A stretch of DNA of 64,000 nucleotides from an uncultured Gammaproteobacteria bacterium (GTDB taxonomy: Bacteria; Pseudomonadota; Gammaproteobacteria; Pseudomonadales; Pseudohongiellaceae): assembly GCA_913060975.1 (NCBI GenBank), contig CAJXVC010000010.1:90909-154908 (forward strand), in the 5' to 3' direction. The position numbers were made by a program, and so were the translations under genes. How positions within the stretch are numbered: the first letter of the stretch is position 1; every line of letters starts with the position of its first letter. The notes below the pieces were generated by a model. The model was not told the DNA's origin and searched no databases. It saw nothing but the letters and a program-made list of their open reading frames with translations. Below are positions 53,620 through 62,627 of this stretch, in pieces.

Positions 53620-54510
53620 ATGTCTAAATCAGGTCTTTGGGTGATTGCCGCAGTTGCTGTTATCACTCTGCTATCACTGGTCTATATGGCGCTTACCTAT
53701 GAAGCGCCACAAGGCACCACTACGGTCGTGTTACCGTCGCCGACCCAGCAACAGGAAGCCGACCCCCAGCCCCGGGAAGCCGAGCCTGCCAGCAACAGTT
53801 TGCCCAGCATTCGTATCGAGCCGGAGCGGCCGGCTCCAGCGGTAGCCAGTGAACCAGAAATTGCCCCGCCACCTGTGGAAGTTCAACCCACTGCGCCGGA
53901 GCCTGCGGAGCCAGCCGAAGCACTTGTGCAGTTGCCAAGTCTCAATAACAGCGACGGTTTTGTGCTGGAACAAGTTAGCGCATTACAAAATGGCATGCGA
54001 CTCACGCAACTGATGACCGATCAACAGCTGATTCGCCGGTTTGTTGTGCTGGTTGAAAATGTCAGTCGTGGCAGTTTGCCGCAAACCGAACTGCCTTATC
54101 GCGGCATGTCAGGCGAGATGCCTGTCGATACGCTCGATGAGAATTTGTTTGCCATGGACGATGCGGCCTTTGCCCGGTTCGATCAGGTAATCGATACATT
54201 CGTTTCTGTTGATACCGGTGCCGCGATTGGGCTTTATCGGATGTTGTCACCTTTGTTTCAGCAAGCCTATGCCGAGATTGGTTATCGCGACGTGAGTTTT
54301 GATGAGACTTTAAAAACTGCGATCCAGACTGTGCTGCAAACCAGCAATCGCGATGGCCCCATCCAGTTAGTCAAACCCTCTGTGATGTACCTGTACGCTG
54401 ATGCCACACTGGAAGACCTCAGCGCAGTTGAAAAGCAACTGATTCGCTTGGGGTCGGATAATTCAGCGAAGCTGAAAACCAAGCTGCGGCAGTTTGCCGA
54501 GCGACTCTAG
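53620..54510 (+). CDS. DUF3014 membrane-anchored protein
   Basis: 296 residues. One N-terminal membrane helix (SGLWVIAAVAVITLLSLVYMAL) is followed by a Pro/Glu-rich periplasmic linker of about 65 residues. The conserved domain comes next: LPSLNNSDGFVLEQ, LIRRFVVLVENVSRGSLPQTELPYR, FARFDQVIDTFVSVD, LYRMLSPLFQQAYAEIGY and LEDLSAVEKQLIRLGSDN. This is the DUF3014 pattern of Gammaproteobacteria; function unknown. GGAAGGA precedes the ATG. Followed by sseA 45 bases on. Confidence 0.9.
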   Translation: MSKSGLWVIAAVAVITLLSLVYMALTYEAPQGTTTVVLPSPTQQQEADPQPREAEPASNSLPSIRIEPERPAPAVASEPEIAPPPVEVQPTAPEPAEPAEALVQLPSLNNSDGFVLEQVSALQNGMRLTQLMTDQQLIRRFVVLVENVSRGSLPQTELPYRGMSGEMPVDTLDENLFAMDDAAFARFDQVIDTFVSVDTGAAIGLYRMLSPLFQQAYAEIGYRDVSFDETLKTAIQTVLQTSNRDGPIQLVKPSVMYLYADATLEDLSAVEKQLIRLGSDNSAKLKTKLRQFAERL

Positions 54511-54555
54511 TCACTATATGCTCTGGCTGTCACTTACAGTCGGAGCATCCTCTTC

Positions 54556-55416
54556 ATGCCCTCAAAGTCTGATTTTCCCACACCACTCGTGGACGTCCAA
54601 TGGCTGAGCGAGCATTTGTCTGATCCTGATCTTATAGTGCTGGATGCCTCTGTTCCGCCTGTTGTGCCGGGCTTTATTGCCCTGAATGCCGAAGGCCCCC
54701 TGAAGGTCATCCCCGGGGCTCGGCGCATGGACTACGACAAGGAAATTTGTCTGCCTGATTCCAGTTTGCCGCATATGATGCCCGGTCAGGCGTTGTTCGA
54801 GGAAAAGATACGCGAGCTCGGCGTGAATAATGGTTCACGACTTGTGGTGTATGACGATACTGGTGTCTACGCCAGTCCGCGCGGTTGGTGGATGCTGCGT
54901 GCGATGGGGCACCAGCAAGTGGCCGTTTTGGATGGTGGCTTGCCTGCCTGGATTGCAGCTGGCTTGTCGATAGATAGCGAATATTCCTCTGCGCCTGACT
55001 CCGGTGATTTTAATGCACAGCCGGCTGACTATGGCTTTTGTGATTTTGAAACTGTGCTGCAAGCGCTGGATAATCCGGATTACCAGATCGTTGACGCTCG
55101 CTCCAATGGCCGGTTTCACGGCATCGATCCGGAGCCTCGGCCGAATCTGCGTGGCGGGCATATGCCGTCGGCCAGAAACTTGCCCTGCAAGGCCGTGGTA
55201 AACGACTGGTATATGAAACCTCCCGAGGAACTCCGGATGCTGTTTTATGATCTGGTTAGCCCGGAGCAGACACTGGTTACCTCCTGTGGTTCAGGGCTGA
55301 CAGCGTGTATGTTGACGCTGGCCGCAACATTGGCCGGTCACAAGCGCTGTCAGGTCTATGATGGTTCCTGGGCGGAGTGGGGCATGCCTTCCAAGTTGCC
55401 GGTCACTACTGAATAG
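54556..55416 (+). CDS. sseA: 3-mercaptopyruvate/thiosulfate sulfurtransferase
   Basis: 286 residues in two rhodanese domains. The N-terminal domain is inactive (VVYDDTGVYASPRGWWMLRAMGH, no Cys). The C-terminal active loop is SCGSGLTACML. CGSG(V/L)TA is the loop type of mercaptopyruvate sulfurtransferases rather than thiosulfate-specific rhodanese (CRxGxR/T). It moves sulfane sulfur to thiol or cyanide acceptors in the cytoplasm. It is 99 bases upstream of trhO, another rhodanese-superfamily enzyme. Confidence 0.93.
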   Translation: MPSKSDFPTPLVDVQWLSEHLSDPDLIVLDASVPPVVPGFIALNAEGPLKVIPGARRMDYDKEICLPDSSLPHMMPGQALFEEKIRELGVNNGSRLVVYDDTGVYASPRGWWMLRAMGHQQVAVLDGGLPAWIAAGLSIDSEYSSAPDSGDFNAQPADYGFCDFETVLQALDNPDYQIVDARSNGRFHGIDPEPRPNLRGGHMPSARNLPCKAVVNDWYMKPPEELRMLFYDLVSPEQTLVTSCGSGLTACMLTLAATLAGHKRCQVYDGSWAEWGMPSKLPVTTE

Positions 55417-55515
55417 CTCCTCGCCTCAGCTTCAAATCGCGCGTTAGGTCGATTAAAATGCCGGCCTTGTCAATTTGCTCCGGTTTTACGTTCCGGCTCG
55501 CAATGAGGAAGCACC

Positions 55516-56517
55516 ATGAATACTGCTCAAGACAGCGTTGTTGTCGCTGCCCTATACCGTTTCGCCAGATTCCCCGATTTTGAATCCTTTCGGCAGCCAT
55601 TGCTGCAGTGCATGGAAGAGGCGCAAGTGCGTGGCACATTGTTGCTTGCCGCTGAAGGTATCAATGGCACTATCGCCGGTTCCAGATCCGCTATCGATAC
55701 CGTTATCGACTTCCTGCGTCGCGATACCCGCTTTGCAGGTATCGAAGCCAAAGAATCGCTTACCGATGAGAATCCTTTTTACCGAACCAAGGTGAAATTG
55801 AAAAAGGAAATCGTCACGATGGGAGTGGAGGATATTGATCCCAACGAAATCGTCGGCACCTACGTTGATCCCAAAGATTGGAACGACTTGATCAGTGACC
55901 CGGATGTGCTGTTGCTGGACACGCGCAACAAATATGAAGTTGAGATTGGCACTTTTGTTAATGCTGTCAATCCTGAAACGGATTCCTTTCGTGAATTTCC
56001 CGACTACGTGAAAGGCAATCTGTCGCCTAACAAGCACAAGAAAGTAGCGATGTTTTGCACGGGAGGGATTCGCTGTGAAAAATCCACTGCGTATCTGAAG
56101 CAGCAAGGGTTTTCCGAGGTCTATCACCTCAAGGGCGGCATCTTAAAATACCTTGAAGAAGTAGCGCAGAAAGAAACGCTCTGGCAGGGCGAATGTTTTG
56201 TCTTCGACAATCGTGTCACGGTCAATCATAACCTGGAGCGTGGCGACTATGAGCAGTGCCATGCCTGTCGCATGCCGATCACTCGCAAAGATATGGCTCA
56301 TGAGCACTATTCGGAAGGCGTTAGTTGCCCGCACTGCTTTGACAAGCATTCCCCGGATCAACTGCAGCGCTACGCGGAGCGCGAAAAGCAAATCGCGCTA
56401 GCCAAGGCGCGCGGTGAAGAACACATTGGTCAGCCAGCGCAGCAGACTATTGAGGAACGAAAAAAAGCCAAGGCGCAATTCAAAGAGCGTCAACGTCAGG
56501 CAAATCGCGGCAAGTAA
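55516..56517 (+). CDS. trhO: tRNA uridine(34) hydroxylase TrhO (YceA)
   Basis: 333 residues, normal length. An N-terminal acylphosphatase-like domain ([17 protein letters not shown]) precedes a rhodanese domain with [15 protein letters not shown] and the catalytic loop [17 protein letters not shown]-terminal Cys-rich part (CHACRMPI and CPHC) looks like a zinc-binding segment. It performs oxygen-dependent 5-hydroxylation of wobble uridine in tRNA, the precursor of the cmo5U/mo5U modification. GAGGAAGC precedes the ATG. Confidence 0.96.
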   Translation: MNTAQDSVVVAALYRFARFPDFESFRQPLLQCMEEAQVRGTLLLAAEGINGTIAGSRSAIDTVIDFLRRDTRFAGIEAKESLTDENPFYRTKVKLKKEIVTMGVEDIDPNEIVGTYVDPKDWNDLISDPDVLLLDTRNKYEVEIGTFVNAVNPETDSFREFPDYVKGNLSPNKHKKVAMFCTGGIRCEKSTAYLKQQGFSEVYHLKGGILKYLEEVAQKETLWQGECFVFDNRVTVNHNLERGDYEQCHACRMPITRKDMAHEHYSEGVSCPHCFDKHSPDQLQRYAEREKQIALAKARGEEHIGQPAQQTIEERKKAKAQFKERQRQANRGK

Positions 56518-56547
56518 TTGTCTCAAAGCGCTGGTTTAATAACGCAC

Positions 56548-57915
56548 TCAGGCCACATAGACCGTTTTGGTGTTGACGAATTCGCGAATACCAAGATGAC
56601 TCAACTCCCGCCCGTAACCCGAATTCTTGATGCCGCCGAACGGCAAGCGTGGATCTGACTTTACCAATGAATTGACAAAGCAGGCGCCGGCTTGAAGTTG
56701 CTCGGCGGCTATGAATTCACCACGTTCAGTGTCGCGGGTAAAGACGGCAGCACCCAATCCGAAGTTAGAGTCGTTGGCTATGCGGATGGCATCGGCTTCA
56801 TCAGTCGCAGTAATAATAGCCGCAACCGGGCCGAAGAGTTCATCGTCGTAGGCAGGCATGCCGGCAGTGACATCGCCTAGTACAGTGGGTGGATAGAACG
56901 CCCCAGGGCCATCGGGAATCTCGCCGCCCAGTAATAATTTGGCACCTTTGGCGACGCTTTTCGTGACTTGCTTGTGCAGATCATTACGTAGATCTTCTCT
57001 GGCCTGCGGACCCAGATCGGAATCAGGGTCGCTCGGTTCACCCATTTTTTTACTGGCCATGAGTTCGGTAAATCGTTGCGTGAATTCATCGACACATTCC
57101 TGAACGACAATAAACCGCTTCGCAGCGATGCAGCTCTGTCCGGCGTTAATTAGCCGGCTGTTGACGCAGGTTTCGACTGCCAGCGCCATATCGGCATCGG
57201 CGAGCACCAGATAGGGGTCGCTACCACCCAATTCCAACACTGTTTTCTTCAAACACTGACCCGCTTTGCCAGCCACTGCGCGTCCGGCAGGCGTACTGCC
57301 AGTCAGGGTGACGGCGGCAACAGCCGGATTTTCAATAACGCGCTCGACCTTGTCGCTGCTAATTAACAGAGTGCGAAAAACACTATTGGGAAACCCGGCT
57401 TCAGCGAAAATTTCCTCAATGGCCAGCGCGCAGCCGGAGACATTGCTGGCATGTTTGAGTAATCCGGTATTGCCCGCCATCAAGCCCGGCGCAGCAAAAC
57501 GGAAAACCTGCCAGAAAGGAAAATTCCAGGGCATGACGGCCAATACAGTCCCTAAAGGGTTGTAGACGATCTTGCTCAGTGACGCGTCGCTGGAGATTGG
57601 TTCCGGGGCAAGAAACTCTTCGCCGTGTTCAGCATAGAAATCACAAACCCATGCGCACTTGTCCACCTCTCCTTCTGCGCTGGTATAGGTCTTACCCATT
57701 TCTGCGACCATCAGCCTGGATAGTTCGGCCTTGCGACTGCGTAATACTTTGGCGGCATTCTTTAACAGGTCGGCGCGAATAGAAAAATCAGTGTTTCGCC
57801 AACCATTACCGGCGCGGTTGACTTCATCGATAATTGCATCAACTTCCGCGTCACTCATGGCGGTATAAGACTGGATGACTTGACCATTGGCTGGATTGAT
57901 CGATTGTAGTGACAT
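56548..57915 (-). CDS. NAD(P)-dependent succinate-semialdehyde-type dehydrogenase
   Basis: 455 residues, the short form typical of the Sad/YneI group. Catalytic Cys in INAGQSCIAAKR, Glu in VLELGGSDPYLV, Asn in MPWNFPFWQVFRFAAP, and the Rossmann site LTGSTPAGRAVA. The N-terminus LQSINPANGQVIQSY is typical. It oxidises succinate semialdehyde or related aldehydes. It follows the isochorismatase gene by 45 bases with AAGGAA before its ATG, and so is third in the carbamate kinase operon. Confidence 0.93.
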   Translation of the reverse strand: MSLQSINPANGQVIQSYTAMSDAEVDAIIDEVNRAGNGWRNTDFSIRADLLKNAAKVLRSRKAELSRLMVAEMGKTYTSAEGEVDKCAWVCDFYAEHGEEFLAPEPISSDASLSKIVYNPLGTVLAVMPWNFPFWQVFRFAAPGLMAGNTGLLKHASNVSGCALAIEEIFAEAGFPNSVFRTLLISSDKVERVIENPAVAAVTLTGSTPAGRAVAGKAGQCLKKTVLELGGSDPYLVLADADMALAVETCVNSRLINAGQSCIAAKRFIVVQECVDEFTQRFTELMASKKMGEPSDPDSDLGPQAREDLRNDLHKQVTKSVAKGAKLLLGGEIPDGPGAFYPPTVLGDVTAGMPAYDDELFGPVAAIITATDEADAIRIANDSNFGLGAAVFTRDTERGEFIAAEQLQAGACFVNSLVKSDPRLPFGGIKNSGYGRELSHLGIREFVNTKTVYVA

Positions 57916-57960
57916 GAAATTCCTTTGCTAAGCTAAATTAATCAGAAACTCTGTGTTTGT

Positions 57961-58680
57961 TTATCCAGCTTGCGCTGTTGCCTGTTGGTTTTCAAGAGAC
58001 TGTAGTGCTTCCTGGGTAGTCAGGATTTGCGCGTAGCGATCTTTACTGGTGAGTAAAGTGGCTTTATGTAGCTCTGGAGTGATGGCGGCCGTTGCGTCGG
58101 AGATCAGCCTGACATCGAAACCAAGGTCTGCGGCGCTGCGTACTGAGCTGCTAACGCACTCATTGGTATAGACGCCGACAATGAAAAGTTCGGCAATATT
58201 CATGTTACGCAAAATGTATTCGATATTGGTCGACACAAACGCACCGCTGGCGGTTTTATTCAAAACAACTTCATTTTCCAGCGGGGCGACTTCCGGCAGA
58301 AAGTCGGCGGTCTTGCTGCCAGGTGGAGCGTGCAAGCCAAGCCTTTTGTGTTCCCGGCTACGATCCCGTCCATCCTGAGTGGCGGACTGGATTCTGGTGT
58401 GTACGATCTCCATTTGCTTGTCACGGAAATAGCGTTGCAGTTCGGCCACATTGGGGAGTACGACTTCGCGAACCTGCTTCAGGTAGTACTGAATAGCGTC
58501 TTCTGAGACACCAGAAGCGCGATGATTTTCGAATACGCCGAAACCCTCTACGCAACCAAGATGCTGCAAGTCGATGCACAGCAGGCAGCTTTGCCATTGG
58601 GTTTGACGTGCGCTGTCTGAGTCGCTAATTCCTCGTAATGTGGGTATGGGTTCGAAATTCTTGTCCTGTCCCTTTGTCAT
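57961..58680 (-). CDS. Isochorismatase-family amidohydrolase
   Basis: 239 residues. The cysteine-hydrolase triad is visible: Asp in LLCIDLQHLG, Lys in VVLNKTASGAF, Cys in IVGVYTNECVSSSV. The family includes N-carbamoylsarcosine amidase, biuret hydrolase and ureidoacrylate hydrolase (RutB), all of which release carbamate or ammonia from N-carbamoyl compounds. The adjoining carbamate kinase gene favours such a substrate (inference). The loop after the Asp strand (CVEGFGVFENHRASG) is longer than in RutB. Confidence 0.88.
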   Translation of the reverse strand: MTKGQDKNFEPIPTLRGISDSDSARQTQWQSCLLCIDLQHLGCVEGFGVFENHRASGVSEDAIQYYLKQVREVVLPNVAELQRYFRDKQMEIVHTRIQSATQDGRDRSREHKRLGLHAPPGSKTADFLPEVAPLENEVVLNKTASGAFVSTNIEYILRNMNIAELFIVGVYTNECVSSSVRSAADLGFDVRLISDATAAITPELHKATLLTSKDRYAQILTTQEALQSLENQQATAQAG

Positions 58681-58707
58681 AGCATGATCTCCTTTTCAAA
58701 AGTCGAC

Positions 58708-59622
58708 TCAGTGGGTGATGCGTGTACCTGCAGTCAATGCGATTAGCTTGTCCAGATCGCCAAGGTCGCCAATCACGGATGGCTGGCCAGTGCTGCGCGT
58801 AAACAAGCCTGCGGCTAAAGCCTTGGGGCCCATGGAGCCAGATTCAAACTGTCGATCGAGCAAGTCGGTGGCAGCGATTTGGTCAATAGGGCTTATGTCA
58901 GACGCCTTTTGCGATCTCAGTGGCCATGAATCGTAAATGCCGGGAACATTGGTTGCGAGCACAAGCAAGCGGGCATCAAGTTGTCTGGCGATCAGTGAGG
59001 TGGCCAGGTCTTTGTCAATCACAGCTTCCATGCCGGTCAAATTGCCATGGGAGTCGCGTGTCACAGGAATCCCTCCGCCGCCTGCACAGATGACGATATG
59101 GCCATGATGCAGCAAGGTGTCGATCGCCGCAATTTGCAAGCATCTGCTTGGTTCTGGTGAGGGCACCAGACGCCGATACTTGCCATTGCGTTCAGTGAAT
59201 CGCCAATTGAAGTCACGTCGCAGTGCTTCGGCCTTGGTCTGGTCTAACCAGCGACCAATAGGCTTGCGTGGTTTGAGGCTATCACTTTTGTCCAGATCAA
59301 CTTCAACCCGTGTCAGAAGTGTAGCAATTGCTTGCTGCGCATCGACATGAGCGCTGAGTTGCTGCTCAATTTCATAGCCCAGCCAACCTTCGGTCTGCGC
59401 ATTGAGGACATCCAGAGAGGGCGCAGTGTTGCTGCGGCGCGGCTCCGCCAGAATGCCGATTTGCGGGCCGTTACCATGGGTGATTACCAAACCTGCCTTG
59501 GCATGTTTTGCCAAAGTTTTACTCGCCTCGGATAAAACATCACTGTCCATGTTACTTATGACGTCAGCAAGTGCATTGCCGCCAAGGGCTACAACAATGG
59601 GTCCGTTAGCTTCGTCAGTCAT
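58708..59622 (-). CDS. arcC: Carbamate kinase
   Basis: 304 residues. VVALGGNAL is the N-terminal phosphate loop, VITHGNGPQIG the carbamate site, VICAGGGGIPV and AVIDKDLATSLIA the nucleotide-binding part, and SMGPK the C-terminal signature. It interconverts carbamoyl phosphate plus ADP with carbamate plus ATP. AAGGAG precedes the ATG. It is the first gene of the operon with the isochorismatase-type amidohydrolase and dehydrogenase, not linked to arginine deiminase genes, so a role outside the arginine pathway is likely. Confidence 0.94.
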   Translation of the reverse strand: MTDEANGPIVVALGGNALADVISNMDSDVLSEASKTLAKHAKAGLVITHGNGPQIGILAEPRRSNTAPSLDVLNAQTEGWLGYEIEQQLSAHVDAQQAIATLLTRVEVDLDKSDSLKPRKPIGRWLDQTKAEALRRDFNWRFTERNGKYRRLVPSPEPSRCLQIAAIDTLLHHGHIVICAGGGGIPVTRDSHGNLTGMEAVIDKDLATSLIARQLDARLLVLATNVPGIYDSWPLRSQKASDISPIDQIAATDLLDRQFESGSMGPKALAAGLFTRSTGQPSVIGDLGDLDKLIALTAGTRITH

Positions 59623-60207
59623 GTCTCACTCCTTGAATCATTCCGGTGATTCGCAATGAATGTGACTGACTTGGATTATGGCAGATGCACGGTGAGTTTT
59701 TCACTAGCTTTACCTTTTCTCGTCGCAGTTTTGTCAGGTCGGGCGATTTCTGTAATGTGATGATCAGCTTTGTTCCACTCTATGTTTCACGCCTTTCGTC
59801 ACTGCAAATAAAATCCATTGTCTAATTACCAATACATCTGGATGGTACTCGGGGTAATTACGACACCTATCGTCGCAGTCAACTTGAGAGTGCGGGGTAA
59901 GCTCTGTTAGCTTCATAGCTAATGCATCGTTGACGATAGTTGGCGCAGTCGCTATCTGTGCGGCGCGCAAAAAATGAGTAGCAACTAAAACTATGTAGTA
60001 ATTGCAGTTGGTACAGATACCTGTGTAGTACGCAGTGCTCAATCGTGTGGTAAGCAGCAGCGTGCTCAACAACTGTCAGGCCCTGATGGGTCGTCACTGA
60101 GCCAGTGCATAGTGAGGCGTAAATGAATTACCCACCGCTATGCAATGTGTGTATCCACCCAATTTTTGTGAAGGACGATGAAACTGGTGAGATAAGAGGA
60201 GGCTCCC
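59623..60207. other. Long divergent intergenic region, 585 bases
   Basis: No supported ORF. It shows small repeated words (TCGTCGCAGT at 59723 and 59872 areas, GTGCTCAA at about 60038 and 60062), but no palindrome that stands out. It must contain the carbamate kinase promoter and the promoter or a long leader of the stress-type gene at 60208. Confidence 0.4.
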
Positions 60208-60711
60208 ATGAAAACGCAATTTGGAATTCAATCATTGGTACTGGTCTTGTTATTCAGTCTGGCGACTGTCATAACTCTGACCACGACTGCCCAAGCGCAA
60301 GAAGCGCAAGATACTCGAGTGACAAACAGTCCTGACGACACTTCGATGTTGCAGGAATTGGAACAGGACGCCATGGAGTTGCGGCAAGCAATCCTGACGG
60401 CTACTGAGGATGAGCGCGCAGCGGTAGCCGAACAGGCCAGCGAGGTCATGACGAAATTCGACCGTAGAATTTCCACTTTGTCTGCCGAAATCAATGAGCA
60501 AAGTGACGAGATGAGTGCGGCAGCGCAAGAATACTCTGAGGAGTTGATGGTGTCATTGCGCTCGCAGCGAGAAGATGTAGCCAACTGGATGGGCGATCTG
60601 CGCGATAGTGGTAGTGAAACCTGGGATCACGTTGTGTACCAGTTCTCCAATGCCTATGACGCTTTCTATGAATCCTGGGAAGATGTCGAAGCGAGTTTCG
60701 GTAACAACTAG
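60208..60711 (+). CDS. Exported coiled-coil protein, sll1863-like stress type
   Basis: 167 residues, with AGAGGAGG directly upstream. A signal peptide (IQSLVLVLLFSLATVITLTTTAQAQ) is followed by long charged helices (MLQELEQDAMELRQAILTATED, FDRRISTLSAEINEQSDEMSAAAQEY). The Trp/acidic C-terminus reads SGSETWDHVVYQFSNAYDAFYESW. This pattern resembles small stress-response proteins named after sll1863. No catalytic motif. Likely periplasmic. Regulation is probably through the unusually long upstream region. Confidence 0.7.
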   Translation: MKTQFGIQSLVLVLLFSLATVITLTTTAQAQEAQDTRVTNSPDDTSMLQELEQDAMELRQAILTATEDERAAVAEQASEVMTKFDRRISTLSAEINEQSDEMSAAAQEYSEELMVSLRSQREDVANWMGDLRDSGSETWDHVVYQFSNAYDAFYESWEDVEASFGNN

Positions 60712-61041
60712 GCAATAGCACTTTGCAGGCTCACTGATTCGTGCCGCTCTGAGTAAAGTGAATTACTGTGAAAAGGCATCAATTAGAGCGCTGTCGAATA
60801 CGTGCATACAGCGTCGCCGTAGATTGACGGCGGCGCTGGACGCACGCTTATTCTTGCGCTTTTTCTTTGCGCCTTTGTCTCTAGCGCCTTTCTTCTATTC
60901 TATCTCTTACCCTATCTTTTGCCCTTTGACTTGCATCACCATGTTTGCGAGGCGATTCCCGCAACCATTTCAGCAATGCATTTAATCAAGAGGAAATTTT
61001 TTAGTGGCGAAGTCGCGAAATACTGGGAAGGACGTTGCGTA
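60712..61041. other. Convergent intergenic region, 330 bases
   Basis: Holds the hairpin at 60809-60838 and a pyrimidine-rich tract (60857-60935). No supported ORF. Confidence 0.4.
60809..60838 (+). other. Hairpin downstream of the stress-type gene
   Basis: 12-base inverted repeat CAGCGTCGCCGT / ACGGCGGCGCTG with one G-T pair and a 6-base loop, about 95 bases after the stop. A T-rich tract begins 20 bases later (60857 onward). Probable terminator, atypical in spacing. Confidence 0.5.
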
Positions 61042-61278
61042 TTAATTATCGAGTCGCTTTAAAGCGTCGACTACTTGCGAAAGGCGATTGCTTTCTGATT
61101 TGCCCATGTTTTCTTCAGTAGCACGAACCAATTCCTCTTCATCTACTTGCCACGATTGCAGAATCTTGCGCTTTTGCGCGACGCTGAGTTCCGTGTGATC
61201 GACAACCTCGTCAGGTGTTGAGAAATTGGCGGCGGCATTGGCTATATACGATTTGACTTGTTCTTCGTTCATGCTCAT
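61042..61278 (-). CDS. Small acidic hypothetical protein
   Basis: 78 residues from ATG 61278, with AAGGAG six bases upstream; the frame upstream of this is not supported. The core VDHTELSVAQKRKILQSWQVDEEELVRATEENM (pattern L-S-x-x-Q-K-x-x-I-L-x-x-W-x-x-D, then A-x-E-E-x-M) recurs in small proteins of Gammaproteobacteria that often sit beside stress-response genes. No known activity. The convergent neighbour is the sll1863-like gene. Confidence 0.8.
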   Translation of the reverse strand: MSMNEEQVKSYIANAAANFSTPDEVVDHTELSVAQKRKILQSWQVDEEELVRATEENMGKSESNRLSQVVDALKRLDN

Positions 61279-61532
61279 GACTTTCTCCTTTACTCCATTA
61301 AGGTTTCTGATGGCTCCTGTTGTGTTGCGTCCTGCAAGCGGCTGCTCACATGGCAGCCTTGTCATTAACGCTTATCATGACAGTGTCAGGCAAGTAGTTG
61401 TTGTCTTATAGGGCGTGCAGAAAGCTGTTTCAGATGAGTGGGGCAAGTTGACTACAGGTTCGATAGCGTGGGAGTAGCCTCGCCGGGCAGTAAGTTGGCC
61501 AGAATAGGGGCTGAGCAGTTTTCTTGCGGACG

Positions 61533-61964
61533 TTAGATTGACAGCCAGTTGTTCAGATACACGATAGAGACATAGCGCGCAGTTTTGCCTGCACCAACCA
61601 GCACCAGAAAAATCCATAGTCTGACTTTCATGATGCCAGCTATGAAAGTTAGTGCATCACCACCGATGGGAAGCCAGGCGAGCAACAATGACCAATAACC
61701 ATAGCGTGAATACCAGTTTTGTGCGCGAGTGAGTTGTTCGGGTTTGATGTAGAACCAGCGGCGATCCTGATAGTGCAGCAGGAATTTGCCCAGATACCAG
61801 TTGACCACGGCCCCGAGCGTGTTACCCAGTGAGGCGACCATGACCAGAATTAATGGGTCTCCCCCGGCACGCAGTAGCGCGAAGAGCACAACCTCTGAAT
61901 AAAATGGCAGTACCGTGGCGGCAAGAAACGCCGAGATAAACAAGCCAATATAGGAAGTCAGCAT
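61533..61964 (-). CDS. yqaA: YqaA family membrane protein (SNARE-associated/DedA-like)
   Basis: 143 residues, shorter than full DedA proteins but typical of YqaA. LFISAFLAATVLPFYSEVVLFALLRAGG and SLGNTLGAVVNWYLGKFL are the conserved N-terminal parts, with the F-x-G-R/K-like loop, then LLLAWLPIGGDALTFIAGIMKV. Multi-pass inner membrane. DedA-superfamily proteins flip or transport undecaprenyl phosphate or phospholipids; YqaA itself is uncharacterised. Its ATG abuts the TGA stop of the amidotransferase-like gene with no gap, so translation is coupled. Confidence 0.92.
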   Translation of the reverse strand: MLTSYIGLFISAFLAATVLPFYSEVVLFALLRAGGDPLILVMVASLGNTLGAVVNWYLGKFLLHYQDRRWFYIKPEQLTRAQNWYSRYGYWSLLLAWLPIGGDALTFIAGIMKVRLWIFLVLVGAGKTARYVSIVYLNNWLSI

Positions 61965-62627
61965 TCAGGTGCCTTTGACGAGCCAGCGGAACAGAGCCAA
62001 CTGACTGGGCAGGTAGAAGAGATACTCGGGGTGCCATTGTACGCCGAGAAGACGTTGGTCGCCGGCTGATTCTACCGCCTGAACAATACCGTCCAGATCT
62101 TTGCCAACGATGCGCAGGCCTTTGCCAGTTTTATCAATGGCCTGATTATGCAGGCTGTTCACGCGGAGGCGGTCTTTACCGCAGATGCCGGCAATCAAAC
62201 TGGTTTTCAGCAAGGCTACTTGCTTGGTGGGCAATAGACCGGGCCGGTTGTAAGTGTGAATTCGAATCGGCCGAATATCCTGAAACAGTGTTCCGCCGAG
62301 CACGACATTGATCAGTTGTGCGCCACGACAAATTCCAAAAATGGGCGTGTTATTCTCCAGCGCTTTACGTGCCCAGCGCATTTCGAGCTCATCGCGTTTC
62401 GGGTTGGGTTTTACTTTGGCGGTAATGTCATGGCCATAGTGTTCAGGGGAAATATCATCACCACCCCCAATCACAAGGCCATCAAACTTGATGTCGCCGG
62501 GGTCGTGACGCAGGCTGATACGATACGCCTTGGCACCCACCAGGGAGAGTGCGATTTTTGTACATAGCCAGCTTGGAGAGAAACGCCGGCTGTTACCGGT
62601 TACACCAATTTTTGGGATGTTAACCAT
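61965..62627 (-). CDS. Class I glutamine amidotransferase-like gamma-glutamyl hydrolase (peptidase C26)
   Basis: 220 residues. The nucleophile elbow is IFGICRGAQLINVVLGG (Cys), with His and Glu in LLGVQWHPEYLFY. GLVIGGGDDISPEHYG near the N-terminus is the C26/PuuD signature for gamma-glutamyl hydrolases. It hydrolyses gamma-glutamyl amides or supplies ammonia. Its start lies inside the last 28 bases of the amidoligase gene and its stop touches yqaA, so three genes form one tight operon. In this setting it may trim or recycle the amide product of the amidoligase (inference). Confidence 0.9.
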   Translation of the reverse strand: MVNIPKIGVTGNSRRFSPSWLCTKIALSLVGAKAYRISLRHDPGDIKFDGLVIGGGDDISPEHYGHDITAKVKPNPKRDELEMRWARKALENNTPIFGICRGAQLINVVLGGTLFQDIRPIRIHTYNRPGLLPTKQVALLKTSLIAGICGKDRLRVNSLHNQAIDKTGKGLRIVGKDLDGIVQAVESAGDQRLLGVQWHPEYLFYLPSQLALFRWLVKGT

